From: Providencia heimbachae ATCC 35613
Lineage (GTDB): Bacteria; Pseudomonadota; Gammaproteobacteria; Enterobacterales; Enterobacteriaceae
DNA: 64,000 nt
Assembly: GCF_001655055.1 (NCBI RefSeq)
Contig: NZ_LXEW01000026.1
Span: 1 to 64,000 of the forward strand
Direction of reading: 5' to 3'
Shown here: in pieces, positions 28,985-37,246 of the stretch
Layout of the letters: each line of letters opens with the position of its first letter
Position numbering within the stretch: position 1 is the first letter of the stretch
Program-made: the position numbers and the translations under genes
Notes under the pieces: generated by a model
Databases searched by the model: none
What the model saw: only the letters and a program-made list of their open reading frames with translations
Told to the model about the DNA's origin: nothing

Positions 28985-29561
28985 GTTAGGTTTTTCCGAT
29001 AGTTGTGACACTCTAGGTAAATGGATGTCCCATCACCTAGCTGAGTTGATGCAAAGGGCTGAGCATGAAGAGAGTCCAGAGAAAAAAGAAAAATACCAAC
29101 AACAAGCTATTGAGTTAATATTAAAACTATGGGGGCATAGGCGTAATATGAGTAGCAATGCTTATCCATTAGCTCGTTTTAGGAAAATTATTGAATCACT
29201 GAGTATATTATCTCCTGAAGCTAACATATGGGAAAGGAACAAGCTAGGAAAGTATGAATCCTTAGCTGCGGATACATTTTCGATGATAGTTGACTTGCAT
29301 AGGGCGCTACATTTTATTGAGTTTACTTCATTGAAGATAAATAGAAGTAATCAAGTACCCCCTTTCGTACTAACTGCTGAAGAGCAAGAAGTATATGACT
29401 TTTTGATCTCATGGGCTGAAGAGGAAATGAACTTTCGCTCAGCCAACGAATTGCCTACCGAGAAAAGTGAAGTTCAACATGTGTCAAAATTTCTTAGTGA
29501 TCATATTGATGATTTATGCGAGAAGTTAAATATACTCAAGAATGAGCTCTCCGAAAAATAG
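28953..29561 (+). CDS. Small helical partner of the giant STAND NTPase, unknown family
   Basis: An open frame of about 202 residues overlaps the end of the NTPase gene. I place the start at GTG 28953 (TTG 28956 is as good) because GGAAGG precedes it; an ATG at 28854 would overlap by 131 bases without a ribosome site. The sequence is helical: LGFSDSCDTLGKWMSHHLAELMQRAEHEE, then a repeat-like acidic/basic coiled stretch and a conserved-looking GHRRNMSSNAYPLARF. No catalytic motif is seen. Overlap and common direction mean it is translated together with the NTPase, so it is probably a subunit, inhibitor or modulator of that defence module. Confidence 0.65.
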   Translation: MLVLGHHVATELGFSDSCDTLGKWMSHHLAELMQRAEHEESPEKKEKYQQQAIELILKLWGHRRNMSSNAYPLARFRKIIESLSILSPEANIWERNKLGKYESLAADTFSMIVDLHRALHFIEFTSLKINRSNQVPPFVLTAEEQEVYDFLISWAEEEMNFRSANELPTEKSEVQHVSKFLSDHIDDLCEKLNILKNELSEK

Positions 29562-30349
29562 CTTTTTAAATTCTCCGATATCGACAATTTTCTCTGTGTA
29601 AGAATAGCTAGAAGTCCAGTATAACAAGTGCAGTCACTTGGAAGTATTTCCCGCTACGTTACAAACTATTCTATACAGTGAGTATGCCATTTACATACAA
29701 TAGCTAATCTAAAATATGTTGATTCCACATAATCCCTAGCTCAGGAATGTCCAGAAACGAGTTGTGAAGACTATTTAGTAAGTAATGCCAATGGTCAAAA
29801 AAATCATAAATACCTAGCAAGTAGTGAGCCGTGCGAGTATCAGGAGTGGCTTTATTATTTTACTTGTATCAGCTCCGGCTTTTACTGACAGGTTTTATTG
29901 ATAGAACACAACTATGCCTGACAGTCTGGTATGAGCGAGGAGCGGACATCGGCTTGATGTCAGAAATGTGATTTTCTGATTGAACTTCGCCATATTGAGC
30001 TATGTAAAAAAAAGAAAAACTCCGCTGACGGAGTTTTACCGAATGGCTCAAAGGGGGAAAACAACGCGTTCTGATTCAGTGTTGGCTCACTGGTCCGCTC
30101 CCATCCACCATATGTGGTATCGGCAGGGAGGTCTTTTGGATGTTTTACCGAATCGAAAAAAATAACGTTGAAAAAATATATGTTAATACAGATAAGGGTT
30201 CACTTTGAGGCTGTTTGTTTTGAAACTAGGAGGCCGTATGGCTAACAGATGTAGTTTATCTACATAAGCGGGGGATAATGGACAGAATCACTGTTCTGTC
30301 CAATGAAAAAGTGGAGCTGAATCTGCTATTAATGTGCATGCCAGTCAGG
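29562..30349. other. Non-coding gap between the Avs-like module and the dGTPase gene
   Basis: About 790 bp without a convincing gene. It holds a minus-strand rho-independent terminator (30005-30037: stem AAACTCCG with CGGAGTTT, loop TCAG, long T-run on the minus strand) and a copy of the GAGCGAGGAGCGGAC dispersed repeat (29933-29947). Both features look like scars of earlier cargo exchange. Confidence 0.5.
30005..30037 (-). terminator. Rho-independent terminator, minus strand
   Basis: A 9-bp stem (30016-30024 with 30029-30037) and a 4-base loop are followed, in minus-strand sense, by TTTTTCTTTTTTT. It lies 313 bases past the dGTPase stop and could end that transcript. Confidence 0.75.
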
Positions 30350-31582
30350 TTATTTTTTGCAATGAGTTTCCCACTCACGGATGGCAAACGTGTCCATCAT
30401 GCCAGAGATGTAGTCGACAATTGCCCGCTCTTTACTTTTTTGATAAAGAGGGTTGTTTTTTTCTTTCGGAAGCGTGCGGTACAGCTGAGGTGATATAAAT
30501 TCTATGTTATCGCCAGAATTATAGAAATTAAATAAACCCTTAATAATCACGTTTCCCTTGTGCTCATAGCTTTTAATATCTCTTTTACGCATGATGACTT
30601 TAAATACGATATCTTTAAGACCGGAAGATAGATTTTTTTTAGTTCCAAACCCAAGCTGGCTGTAGCCATTTGTACCCTGAGTGACAGTTATATCATTAAT
30701 CAGCTCATTAACAATATAGGATGTTAATTCCTTTCTAAATATAATGGCGAACTCTTCGGATGAATCTAGTCTGAATGCTTTAGAAGCTGTGAATTTGGAT
30801 TTGTCAATGATTTTATTTAATAACCCAATTGAATCTTTGTAATCGGATCTTCCAAATTCATAAACAATATCCTCAATGTTTACCATGTTACGGCTTAGTG
30901 CATCCTCAAGGTCATGCGCAGCATATGCAATTTCGTCTGACAGATCCATTATCTGTGCGTCAATGGTTTTTTCACCCGACGGCAAATCTAATTCATATTT
31001 ATTTACTAACTCTGTGAAGTATTTGTAGTCATCATCATATAGAAATTTTTTGTTGCCATTTTCATTTTTAAATGGATATTTAACGACAGAGAGAATAGCG
31101 CGATGGGTGAGGTTGAGGCCGGGGCAATAGGGATGCTTTATCTCAAGACTTCTGAGTATTTTAAGTGCCTGCGCATTGCCCTCGTAGCCGCCGAATTCCT
31201 TAGCAATTTTGTTCAGTTTTTTTTCGCCGGAGTGGCCGAACGGGGGGTTGCCAATATCGTGCGCAAGTGCAGCCAGTTCGGCTACAACAGGATGTTTAAG
31301 TTCAAGTTCGGATGCGATGCTTCGGGCAATCTGGGCGACTTCCAGACTATGAGTAAGTCTGTTACGGTTAAATTTTTGAGGATCGACTTCAAACAACTGC
31401 ATCTTCCCCTGTAACCTCCTAAATGAAGAAGAGTAAAGAATGCGCGCATAGTCCCGCTCAAATTCGTTTCTTTGCCTTGTATCTGCAGTCGACGGAGAAT
31501 GCTCTCTGTCAAAAGAGAGTTTGCTGATTAGTATTTCTTCCTTTTCTTTTGCAAAGACTTTCACATCATTATCGTCAATCAT
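30350..31582 (-). CDS. dGTP triphosphohydrolase (Dgt-like HD hydrolase), probable defence dGTPase
   Basis: A 410-residue HD-superfamily enzyme of the deoxyguanosinetriphosphate triphosphohydrolase family. It has the N-terminal RNEFERDYARILYSSSFRRL signature and the metal site: H in NRLTHSLEVAQIAR, HD in AALAHDIGNPPFGHSGE and the distal D in IMDLSDEIAYAAHDLED. The enzyme splits dGTP to deoxyguanosine and triphosphate. Related dGTPases in defence islands deplete dGTP during phage infection. The gene stands alone, opposite in direction to the STAND NTPase and far from the housekeeping dgt locus. The defence role is inferred from that context. Confidence 0.9.
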   Translation of the reverse strand: MIDDNDVKVFAKEKEEILISKLSFDREHSPSTADTRQRNEFERDYARILYSSSFRRLQGKMQLFEVDPQKFNRNRLTHSLEVAQIARSIASELELKHPVVAELAALAHDIGNPPFGHSGEKKLNKIAKEFGGYEGNAQALKILRSLEIKHPYCPGLNLTHRAILSVVKYPFKNENGNKKFLYDDDYKYFTELVNKYELDLPSGEKTIDAQIMDLSDEIAYAAHDLEDALSRNMVNIEDIVYEFGRSDYKDSIGLLNKIIDKSKFTASKAFRLDSSEEFAIIFRKELTSYIVNELINDITVTQGTNGYSQLGFGTKKNLSSGLKDIVFKVIMRKRDIKSYEHKGNVIIKGLFNFYNSGDNIEFISPQLYRTLPKEKNNPLYQKSKERAIVDYISGMMDTFAIREWETHCKK

Positions 31583-31968
31583 TTATGTCTCTCATAATAC
31601 TTAGTAAATGCAATTTCTTATCTTACCTATTTTTATGAAATTGAAAAGATTTGAACTAAATTTTACTGATTTGAATTTATAAGGACTTTATGTGCTTGAT
31701 GCATCGTTACGGCAACTTAAGGGAGAATTCGTTTATGGAATTTTCACCCGTTAACTAAGACAAGCTGCCGTAGCAACATCCGCTTCTGGCACATAACGGC
31801 TAGGTTGAGTGATCGTTAGATCTGCTGTGAGCGAGGAGTGGACGTTGCTGGTTTTTTGGATGCAGCCCTTCTAATGCGTAATTGGCATATAATTCCTTAA
31901 CAACAATTAGTTAAACATACTTTCTTGAGGTATGATTTTCTTTTTTATATCGGAATGGAAGAAAATAC
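31583..31968. other. Non-coding gap with dispersed repeats
   Basis: This 386-bp gap between divergent cargo genes contains ACATCCGCTTCTGGCAC (31774-31790) and GAGCGAGGAGTGGACGTTG (31827-31845), two arms of the dispersed repeat also seen at 29.9, 33.4, 34.1 and 35.4 kb. The promoter of the following gene should lie in 31880-31960. No gene is seen. Confidence 0.45.
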
Positions 31969-33333
31969 ATGGGCAGTTATGCATATGATTATCTTAACGA
32001 TTCACTACTTTTAGATGGAGCATTGGCATCACAGCTATACCAGGGTATATCTGATTTGACCTTAGAGAGGGAGCTAACCAGATATCGCGAGTATTGTCTT
32101 AAAATTCTTCCGGAAGTACGAAAAGATGTTAAAGCCAGTAATGATGCGCTTAGCTGTATGGCTACTGATACGATGTCTCATATCTCACGACTTAAACAAG
32201 CAGCATTATACTTAGAGGAAGCTATAGTCTCAGATCCTATTTTCAAATTAACTGACTTTAGAAGCGCTTCGACTGAAGCTATAACTTCATTCATGGGTGT
32301 GACATCAACACCAATGATTGATCGCAGAGAATTAGCTAATGCTGCAATCAGACTTATTGAATTGCGTCCATTAGTAGCAGGTGGTTACGTTAAGTTGTAT
32401 CCCGTAAGTTTCGAGTTAGAACGTGGCGAAGAGATTCCTTTGCTTTATTCTAATAAAGGGTTCGAAGATTGTTTACCATCAAATATCCTGAAACAATACA
32501 AAACAAATGCTGATGTACGAAGTGTCCAAAACGACAATGGACGCATGTTGGTTATGAGAGATCTTTATCTATGCAGAAATATTAGTATTCACTTTAAAGG
32601 CATGGAAGGTGGGTTTGTAATGGGATATATGCTTAATCCTACTGAAATTAAACCGACAAATAAAGAAAATGTATACTCCTTTATACAAAATAAATCATCA
32701 GAACCACCATCAAAAGAAGATTTTTTTGCATGGGTAAGACAATCTGTAAATCAAACTGCCAGAAACCATTATATCGATCTGAATAAACGGATCGCTCTAT
32801 GCGAATATCTTGGATGCATGTTTGGTACTGAGCATCCGTTTGAAAGTAATTTACTAAACATGAACCTTGACTCCAGCGATATCAAAGCAAATACTTTAAA
32901 TTGTACTCTTCAAATGGATGTTCCCTTTCTAGAACAAGTATCGTCGGCTGATTTAATGTCTATCCGAAACAATGATGGTGAAGCATTTCAATCGTTCCGC
33001 TCGGAGCTAGAGAGAGGTTTACGTCAGGCTAGGCATGAATCAGATCCGAGTCGTGTACGTGCTATTATCGAAGACACACAACATGAACTATTTGAAGTTC
33101 AAATGAGTCAGATTGCCCCCCAGGTTAGTCATATGAAAAAAACACACTTGACTGAAGTTGCTATCGCAACTGCTGGTTTAGGGCTGAGCGTGTTGACTGG
33201 CGGCACTAGTTTACTCGCGACAACGATCGCAGTGGCACACGGCTATAAGTCACACAGTGACTACAAATCAAAAGTAACAGCGAACCCTTGCCATTTTTTA
33301 TGGAACGTAAAAATGAAGGCAGAACAAAACTGA
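31969..33333 (+). CDS. Unknown 454-residue protein with C-terminal hydrophobic segment
   Basis: A complete 454-residue frame with GGAAG upstream. No family is recognised. The N-terminal half is helical and charged (LTLERELTRYREYCLKILPEVRK...), a middle part is mixed, and residues about 395-425 form one long hydrophobic, glycine-rich stretch (VAIATAGLGLSVLTGG, SLLATTIAVAHGY) that may be one or two membrane helices. A cytoplasmic sensor joined to a membrane-inserting tail is a common layout of abortive-infection effectors, which would fit the location. This is an architectural guess, not a homology call. It runs alone between dGTPase and recombinase remnants. Confidence 0.7.
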   Translation: MGSYAYDYLNDSLLLDGALASQLYQGISDLTLERELTRYREYCLKILPEVRKDVKASNDALSCMATDTMSHISRLKQAALYLEEAIVSDPIFKLTDFRSASTEAITSFMGVTSTPMIDRRELANAAIRLIELRPLVAGGYVKLYPVSFELERGEEIPLLYSNKGFEDCLPSNILKQYKTNADVRSVQNDNGRMLVMRDLYLCRNISIHFKGMEGGFVMGYMLNPTEIKPTNKENVYSFIQNKSSEPPSKEDFFAWVRQSVNQTARNHYIDLNKRIALCEYLGCMFGTEHPFESNLLNMNLDSSDIKANTLNCTLQMDVPFLEQVSSADLMSIRNNDGEAFQSFRSELERGLRQARHESDPSRVRAIIEDTQHELFEVQMSQIAPQVSHMKKTHLTEVAIATAGLGLSVLTGGTSLLATTIAVAHGYKSHSDYKSKVTANPCHFLWNVKMKAEQN

Positions 33334-33435
33334 CGATTTTCTCTCGTGGTGTAGTTGCATACAGATTTGGGCTGCATAAGCCGAAGTGTACTATGTTTGC
33401 TTCTGGCACAGGGCTGATAAATAGCCCTGATAGAT

Positions 33436-34038
33436 TTATACTTCAATTGACTCAGAAATTTCCAATGCATCATCGACTTCAATGCCGAGGTAACGAACCG
33501 TGCTTTCCAGTTTTTTATGTCCAAGTAATAGCTGAATTACACGAAGATTCTTTGTTTTCTGGTAGATCAGGTATGGCTTAGTTCTGCGCATAGAATGTGT
33601 GCTGTACAGCGAGTTATCAAGGCCTAGCTTTTAAATCCAACCATGAAAAATACGGTTATATTGTCTGGTAGAGATATGTTGAACAGAACCGACTCGGGAT
33701 TGAAAAATATAGTCCGCACTATGTAAGTGAGCTATTCTTATCCATGCAGCAACTGAATCTCGAGTTCCCTTAGTCAGCTCAAATTGGACAGAACTACCAG
33801 TCTTTTGTTGCAACACAGTTGCCCTGCTGGAGACTGAACTACCATATGCAACATCTGATACCTTCAATTTAATGAGATCACAGCCCCGAAGCTTACTATC
33901 TAAGGCTAAATTGAACAAAGCTAAGTCGCGAATTTTTCCTTCCAACTCGAGTCTAATACGGATCCCCCAGATATGAGATATTTTAAGTGGTCGTTTTTGC
34001 CCAATGATACGACCTTTATTCCACGGTGACTTAGACAT
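33436..34038 (-). pseudogene. Tyrosine recombinase with internal stop codon
   Basis: The frame encodes a 200-residue tyrosine recombinase but has a TAA at 33631-33633, after HGWI. The upstream piece contains IRDLALFNLALDSKLRGCDLIKL with the catalytic Arg in LRGCDL. The downstream piece, in the same frame, contains STHSMRRTK (H-x-x-R box), LLLGHKKLESTVRYLG (second His and nucleophile Tyr) and ends ESIEV. Full length matches intact members of this compact recombinase family. With the stop, the catalytic His/Arg/Tyr are lost unless the codon is suppressed. It is probably the dead integrase of a previous cargo unit. Confidence 0.8.
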
Positions 34039-34445
34039 AATTAGATCTCCTATGATGTAGATATTTAATTATGGCTGTTATCCCGAAAGAGCGAGTAGCG
34101 GATGTTGGCTTGCTCAGTTATATTGTTTAGTTAACAATGTTATTGAGTCAATAATGTTAGCACTTAATAGATGATAACTAAGCCGTACATACTACTGTCA
34201 TACCAATATAATTAGTGACGTGCCTCTCATTTTCATGCTCTTTAGTTTATTTTATCTCAATTGAAAAATGTAGCGTATCACTAGTAATGTCTCTTTTGAC
34301 ACAAGACAGCATGAAATAGCAACCTTGGACGACCAACACTACGGGGACTAATGTTAAACTAGTTGTCTTATCAGCGAGAAATATCTAAAACAATATTAGT
34401 TTATATGATGATTATAATTACTGGCATTGCCTAAACTGGTAATCA
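34039..34445. other. Non-coding gap
   Basis: About 400 bp between the recombinase remnant and the toxin-like pair. It contains the repeat arm GAGCGAGTAGCGGATGTTGG (34090-34109) and AT-rich sequence. I see no gene, terminator or tRNA in it. Confidence 0.35.
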
Positions 34446-34871
34446 TCATGACTCTTCATTGTGGCGGTCGATGTTCCTATCAACGAATCCGACGAAAAAG
34501 AATTTTTTATATTCACATAGATAGTTTAACTGATCAGTATCTAAGGGAAATAGCCTCAAGAACTTATTGTTTTTAGCTATTTTTTGAGAGTGGCCTACAT
34601 ATTCGCAAGTGTCGCTGATGTAATCTGCTCTAAAATATATATTCCCATATGTTACGTGCGAAACGACAAATAGATTATAATTAATCAGATAGAGAGTGTG
34701 CTCTTCCAATTGTTTATCTTGAACTGCATAAAAATTAAAAGTACGGCATTCATCACAGTAAAGGTTATAATCTATAAAAAAAGATGAGAAATTGCTTGTA
34801 TATTTAGGTCTTTCAATTGGAAAAATTAACTTTCCAAATTCATTTTCAATGAAATCATAAACAAGATTCAT
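34446..34871 (-). CDS. Unknown partner of the ADP-ribosyltransferase-like gene (possible antitoxin)
   Basis: A 141-residue protein rich in Phe, Tyr and Asn with no recognised domain. A CDEC pair (YNLYCDECRTFNFY) and another Cys could coordinate a metal. Its ATG overlaps the stop of the upstream ART-like gene by four bases (ATGA), so the two are translated together. Small partner genes in this position typically encode an immunity or antitoxin function, but here it is the second gene, not the first as in most toxin-antitoxin operons. Function is inferred only from coupling. Confidence 0.55.
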   Translation of the reverse strand: MNLVYDFIENEFGKLIFPIERPKYTSNFSSFFIDYNLYCDECRTFNFYAVQDKQLEEHTLYLINYNLFVVSHVTYGNIYFRADYISDTCEYVGHSQKIAKNNKFLRLFPLDTDQLNYLCEYKKFFFVGFVDRNIDRHNEES

Positions 34872-35302
34872 TTTATACTCCTTGTGACTTTATTGGAGTT
34901 TAATAAGTCCTGAGCTCTATCAGATTGCCACTTATGCTGCAGATTTATATTGTATCTTTCTTTGCCAACTATAGGTGATTGGATAACATCAAAAAAATAA
35001 TAAGCATATTCCCTGGGGCCATTACCTTGGAGTTTTTTTATTTTTTCGCGTTCTAATTGAGCATAATGCAGGTCAAATACTTCTTGATGTAGTCTCACAT
35101 AATCTACATTTGCTACGACTAACTCTACAACTGTCACGTCTTCCTCTTTGTCGCAATTCCAAGAAGCTTTTGAAGCAACCCAAATATCAGGTGTTGTATA
35201 GAACCCTCGGCCAAGTTCACCACCACCTAAAGTCCAATCGATATTTCCACTATGGATAGTATCGATCGCGCCTGGAGTTGAACCATGATAATTTTTTTTC
35301 AA
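34868..35302 (-). CDS. Possible ADP-ribosyltransferase-fold toxin (DUF3990-like)
   Basis: A 144-residue protein whose first 60 residues look like the catalytic start of H-Y-E-type ADP-ribosyltransferases: YHGSTPGAIDTIHSGNIDW (YHG box), then GGGELGRGFYTTPDIWVASKA (the GxGFYxT strand with the second catalytic Tyr and the trailing A..W). An acidic residue for the third position could be E in VVELVV or PREYAYYFF. DUF3990 proteins share this YHG...GxGFYxT arrangement. If correct, it transfers ADP-ribose from NAD+ to a host or phage target. It is coupled with the unknown gene at 34446. No homology search was possible. Confidence 0.5.
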   Translation of the reverse strand: MKKNYHGSTPGAIDTIHSGNIDWTLGGGELGRGFYTTPDIWVASKASWNCDKEEDVTVVELVVANVDYVRLHQEVFDLHYAQLEREKIKKLQGNGPREYAYYFFDVIQSPIVGKERYNINLQHKWQSDRAQDLLNSNKVTRSIK

Positions 35303-35391
35303 CCTTCACACCCCGTATTTAGTTATTGTACTTAAAGTCTAAAAGCTTTTTTAACATATCATAACGCTGCTAACGTCCGCTTTTGGCACGG

Positions 35392-35457
35392 AGCTGCCTG
35401 TCAGGTTAGATTTAGCTCTGTGCCATAACTGTGTCAGATTAAATCTGAGCTAATACA
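35392..35457. repeat. Right copy of the ~63-bp repeat bracketing island genes
   Basis: CTGTCAGGTTAGATTTAGC followed by the hairpin core TGTCAGATTAAATCTGAGC corresponds, in the same orientation and order, to 14790-14852. Together the copies enclose nearly all of the island except the GIY-YIG gene and the integrase. Confidence 0.55.
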
Positions 35458-35487
35458 TTTTATTACTTTACCATCATTTTCCTAATA

Positions 35488-35565
35488 CCCTTTTTGGCGG
35501 GGTGTAGTATTATAGCCTATCACACGCAAAGCGTTGTCCACCGTGTTTTCACTCATAGGTTTACG
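35488..35565 (-). pseudogene. P4-type integrase fragment
   Basis: The 26 codons read RKPMSENTVDNALRVIGYNT then diverge. The same segment of the intact integrase at 35967-37232 reads RKPMSENTVNNALRVMGYDT. It is therefore the remnant of a second, related integrase, cut just before the HGFR catalytic box. Confidence 0.8.
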
Positions 35566-35647
35566 GTGCTATGACAAATAAAACTAATGATTTAAAACAA
35601 GAAACAAAATAGCCATCTTTACCTCTGAATATAAAGATTGCTAATTA

Positions 35648-35880
35648 TCACTTAAAATTCACACCCACCACATTATCCAAATTCCCCCCCAACTCATCCA
35701 TGTAATCCGCATACCACTACATCATTTTCCTACGTCCATCCATATACTGAGCATGATTGTAAGTACCTAGAATCGCATTCTTATCGATATGTGCGAGCTG
35801 GGTTTCAATCCATGCAGAGTTATATCCCTTCTCATGCAAAATCGTGCTCATCGCGTGGCGGAAGCCATGCCCAGTAAACC
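35648..35880 (-). pseudogene. P4-type integrase C-terminal fragment with amber codon
   Basis: The minus strand encodes TGHGFRHAMSTILHEKGYN, then QLAHIDKNAILGTYNHAQYM with the second His and the nucleophile Tyr, and ends WYADYMDELGG...NFK. An in-frame TAG interrupts it after RRKMM. HGFR is the H-x-x-R box. It is the C-terminal domain of a P4-type integrase that differs clearly from the intact neighbour, so it came from another element. Whether it belonged to the same gene as 35488-35565 is unclear. Confidence 0.85.
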
Positions 35881-35966
35881 TTCTTCAATAACCTGATTTA
35901 CTCTTACTTTACTGACCAGCTTTTGATGAGCATTTAGCAAGGTATGTAAAACTGTATCTGCATGCC

Positions 35967-37232
35967 TCACACTATCTCATTACTTAATTTCGCAAAACTA
36001 AACGGCGAAATCTCCCTCTCCCTATTCGCATCCAGATAATCCGCCCACCATTGCACCATCAGCCGCCGTTCCTCAATATGTTCTGCCTTATGAATATAAG
36101 CAGCTCTTACTGAATTACGTTCTTGGTGGCTCATTTGCCTTTCTACTGCATCCTTAGACCACAACCCTGACTCAATCAACGAGCTACAGGCCATCGTTCT
36201 GAAACCATGACCACACACTTCCGTCTTAGTGTCATAACCCATTACACGTAATGCGTTGTTAACCGTGTTTTCACTCATTGGTTTTCTTGGATTATGATCG
36301 CCGATAAAGATCAGCTCATAGTTACCGCTGAATTGGTAGATCTGTTTTAAGATCTCAATGGCTTGTCGGCTTAAAGGGACTAAATGAGGGGTACGCATTT
36401 TTGATCCGCGATGGGAGTGTTTAACCCCTTCTATCGCTTCGCGTTCAGCGGGGATCGTCCACATGGCATTATCAAAATCGATTTCATCCCAACGAGCGAA
36501 ACGGAGTTCGCTGGAACGAATAAAGACTAGCAAGGTGAGTTTGACGGCTAAGGTGGTTAATGGTCTGCCAGTATAGCTATCGATACGTTGTAAAAGCTCT
36601 GGTAAGCGTTTAAGCTCTAACGCGGCTCTATGGACACGATTACCAGTAGCAATTGCACCTGCCATATCTTGCGCTGGGTTATAATCGATTAAGCCACTTT
36701 GTACTGCATAGCGCATTATGGAAGTGACGCGCTGCTGTAAACGTGCCGCCACTTCAAGACGTCCAGATATCTCCACGGCTTTAATCGGTTCGAGTAGATC
36801 GCGAGTTTTCAGTTCGGCAATATTACGTTTACCAATAGCAGCAAAGATATTGTCCTCAAGGCTTTTTAGCACTCGATGGCTATGCCCTTCTGACCACTTC
36901 TTATTCGTTGCATGCCAATCACGAGCTATCTTCTCAAAGGTATTAAATTCCTTTTGCTGCTCTTCTTTTATTTCTTTGCGTTTTTCGCTTGGATCAAAAC
37001 CATTAGCAATTAACTTTCTGGCGGCATCTCTTTTCTCTCTGGCTTCTGCGAGTGAGATTTCAGGATAGATACCCAGAGCTAACATTTTTTGCTTACCGCC
37101 AAAGCGATACTGTAAACGCCAATATTTTGAGCCGTTGGTATGTACCATCAAGTGCATACCATCACCATCGGTTAATTTATACGATTTATCCAAAGGCTTG
37201 GCAGCCCTGACTTTAGCATCAGTAAGAGCCAT
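35967..37232 (-). CDS. intB: P4-type site-specific integrase of the leuX island
   Basis: A 421-residue tyrosine integrase of the P4/IntB group, full length. It has the N-terminal DUF4102 arm-binding domain (MALTDAKVRAAKPLDKSYKL), a core-binding domain, and the catalytic domain with Arg in FIRSSELRFARWDEIDF, H-x-x-R in GHGFRTMA, His in MSHQERNSVR and nucleophile Tyr in AAYIHKAEH. It catalyses integration and excision at the 3' end of the adjacent tRNA-Leu. Its start codon faces the tRNA, 188 bp away, and the arm repeats lie in between. Two remnants of related integrases lie right behind it. The symbol reflects the known leuX-targeting IntB group. Confidence 0.95.
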   Translation of the reverse strand: MALTDAKVRAAKPLDKSYKLTDGDGMHLMVHTNGSKYWRLQYRFGGKQKMLALGIYPEISLAEAREKRDAARKLIANGFDPSEKRKEIKEEQQKEFNTFEKIARDWHATNKKWSEGHSHRVLKSLEDNIFAAIGKRNIAELKTRDLLEPIKAVEISGRLEVAARLQQRVTSIMRYAVQSGLIDYNPAQDMAGAIATGNRVHRAALELKRLPELLQRIDSYTGRPLTTLAVKLTLLVFIRSSELRFARWDEIDFDNAMWTIPAEREAIEGVKHSHRGSKMRTPHLVPLSRQAIEILKQIYQFSGNYELIFIGDHNPRKPMSENTVNNALRVMGYDTKTEVCGHGFRTMACSSLIESGLWSKDAVERQMSHQERNSVRAAYIHKAEHIEERRLMVQWWADYLDANREREISPFSFAKLSNEIV

Positions 37233-37246
37233 AATTTATCTCCTTC

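Noticed and set aside
29980-30165. Open frame between the Avs-like module and the dGTPase
   Set aside because: It runs through a rho-independent terminator and has no ribosome site or recognisable domain.
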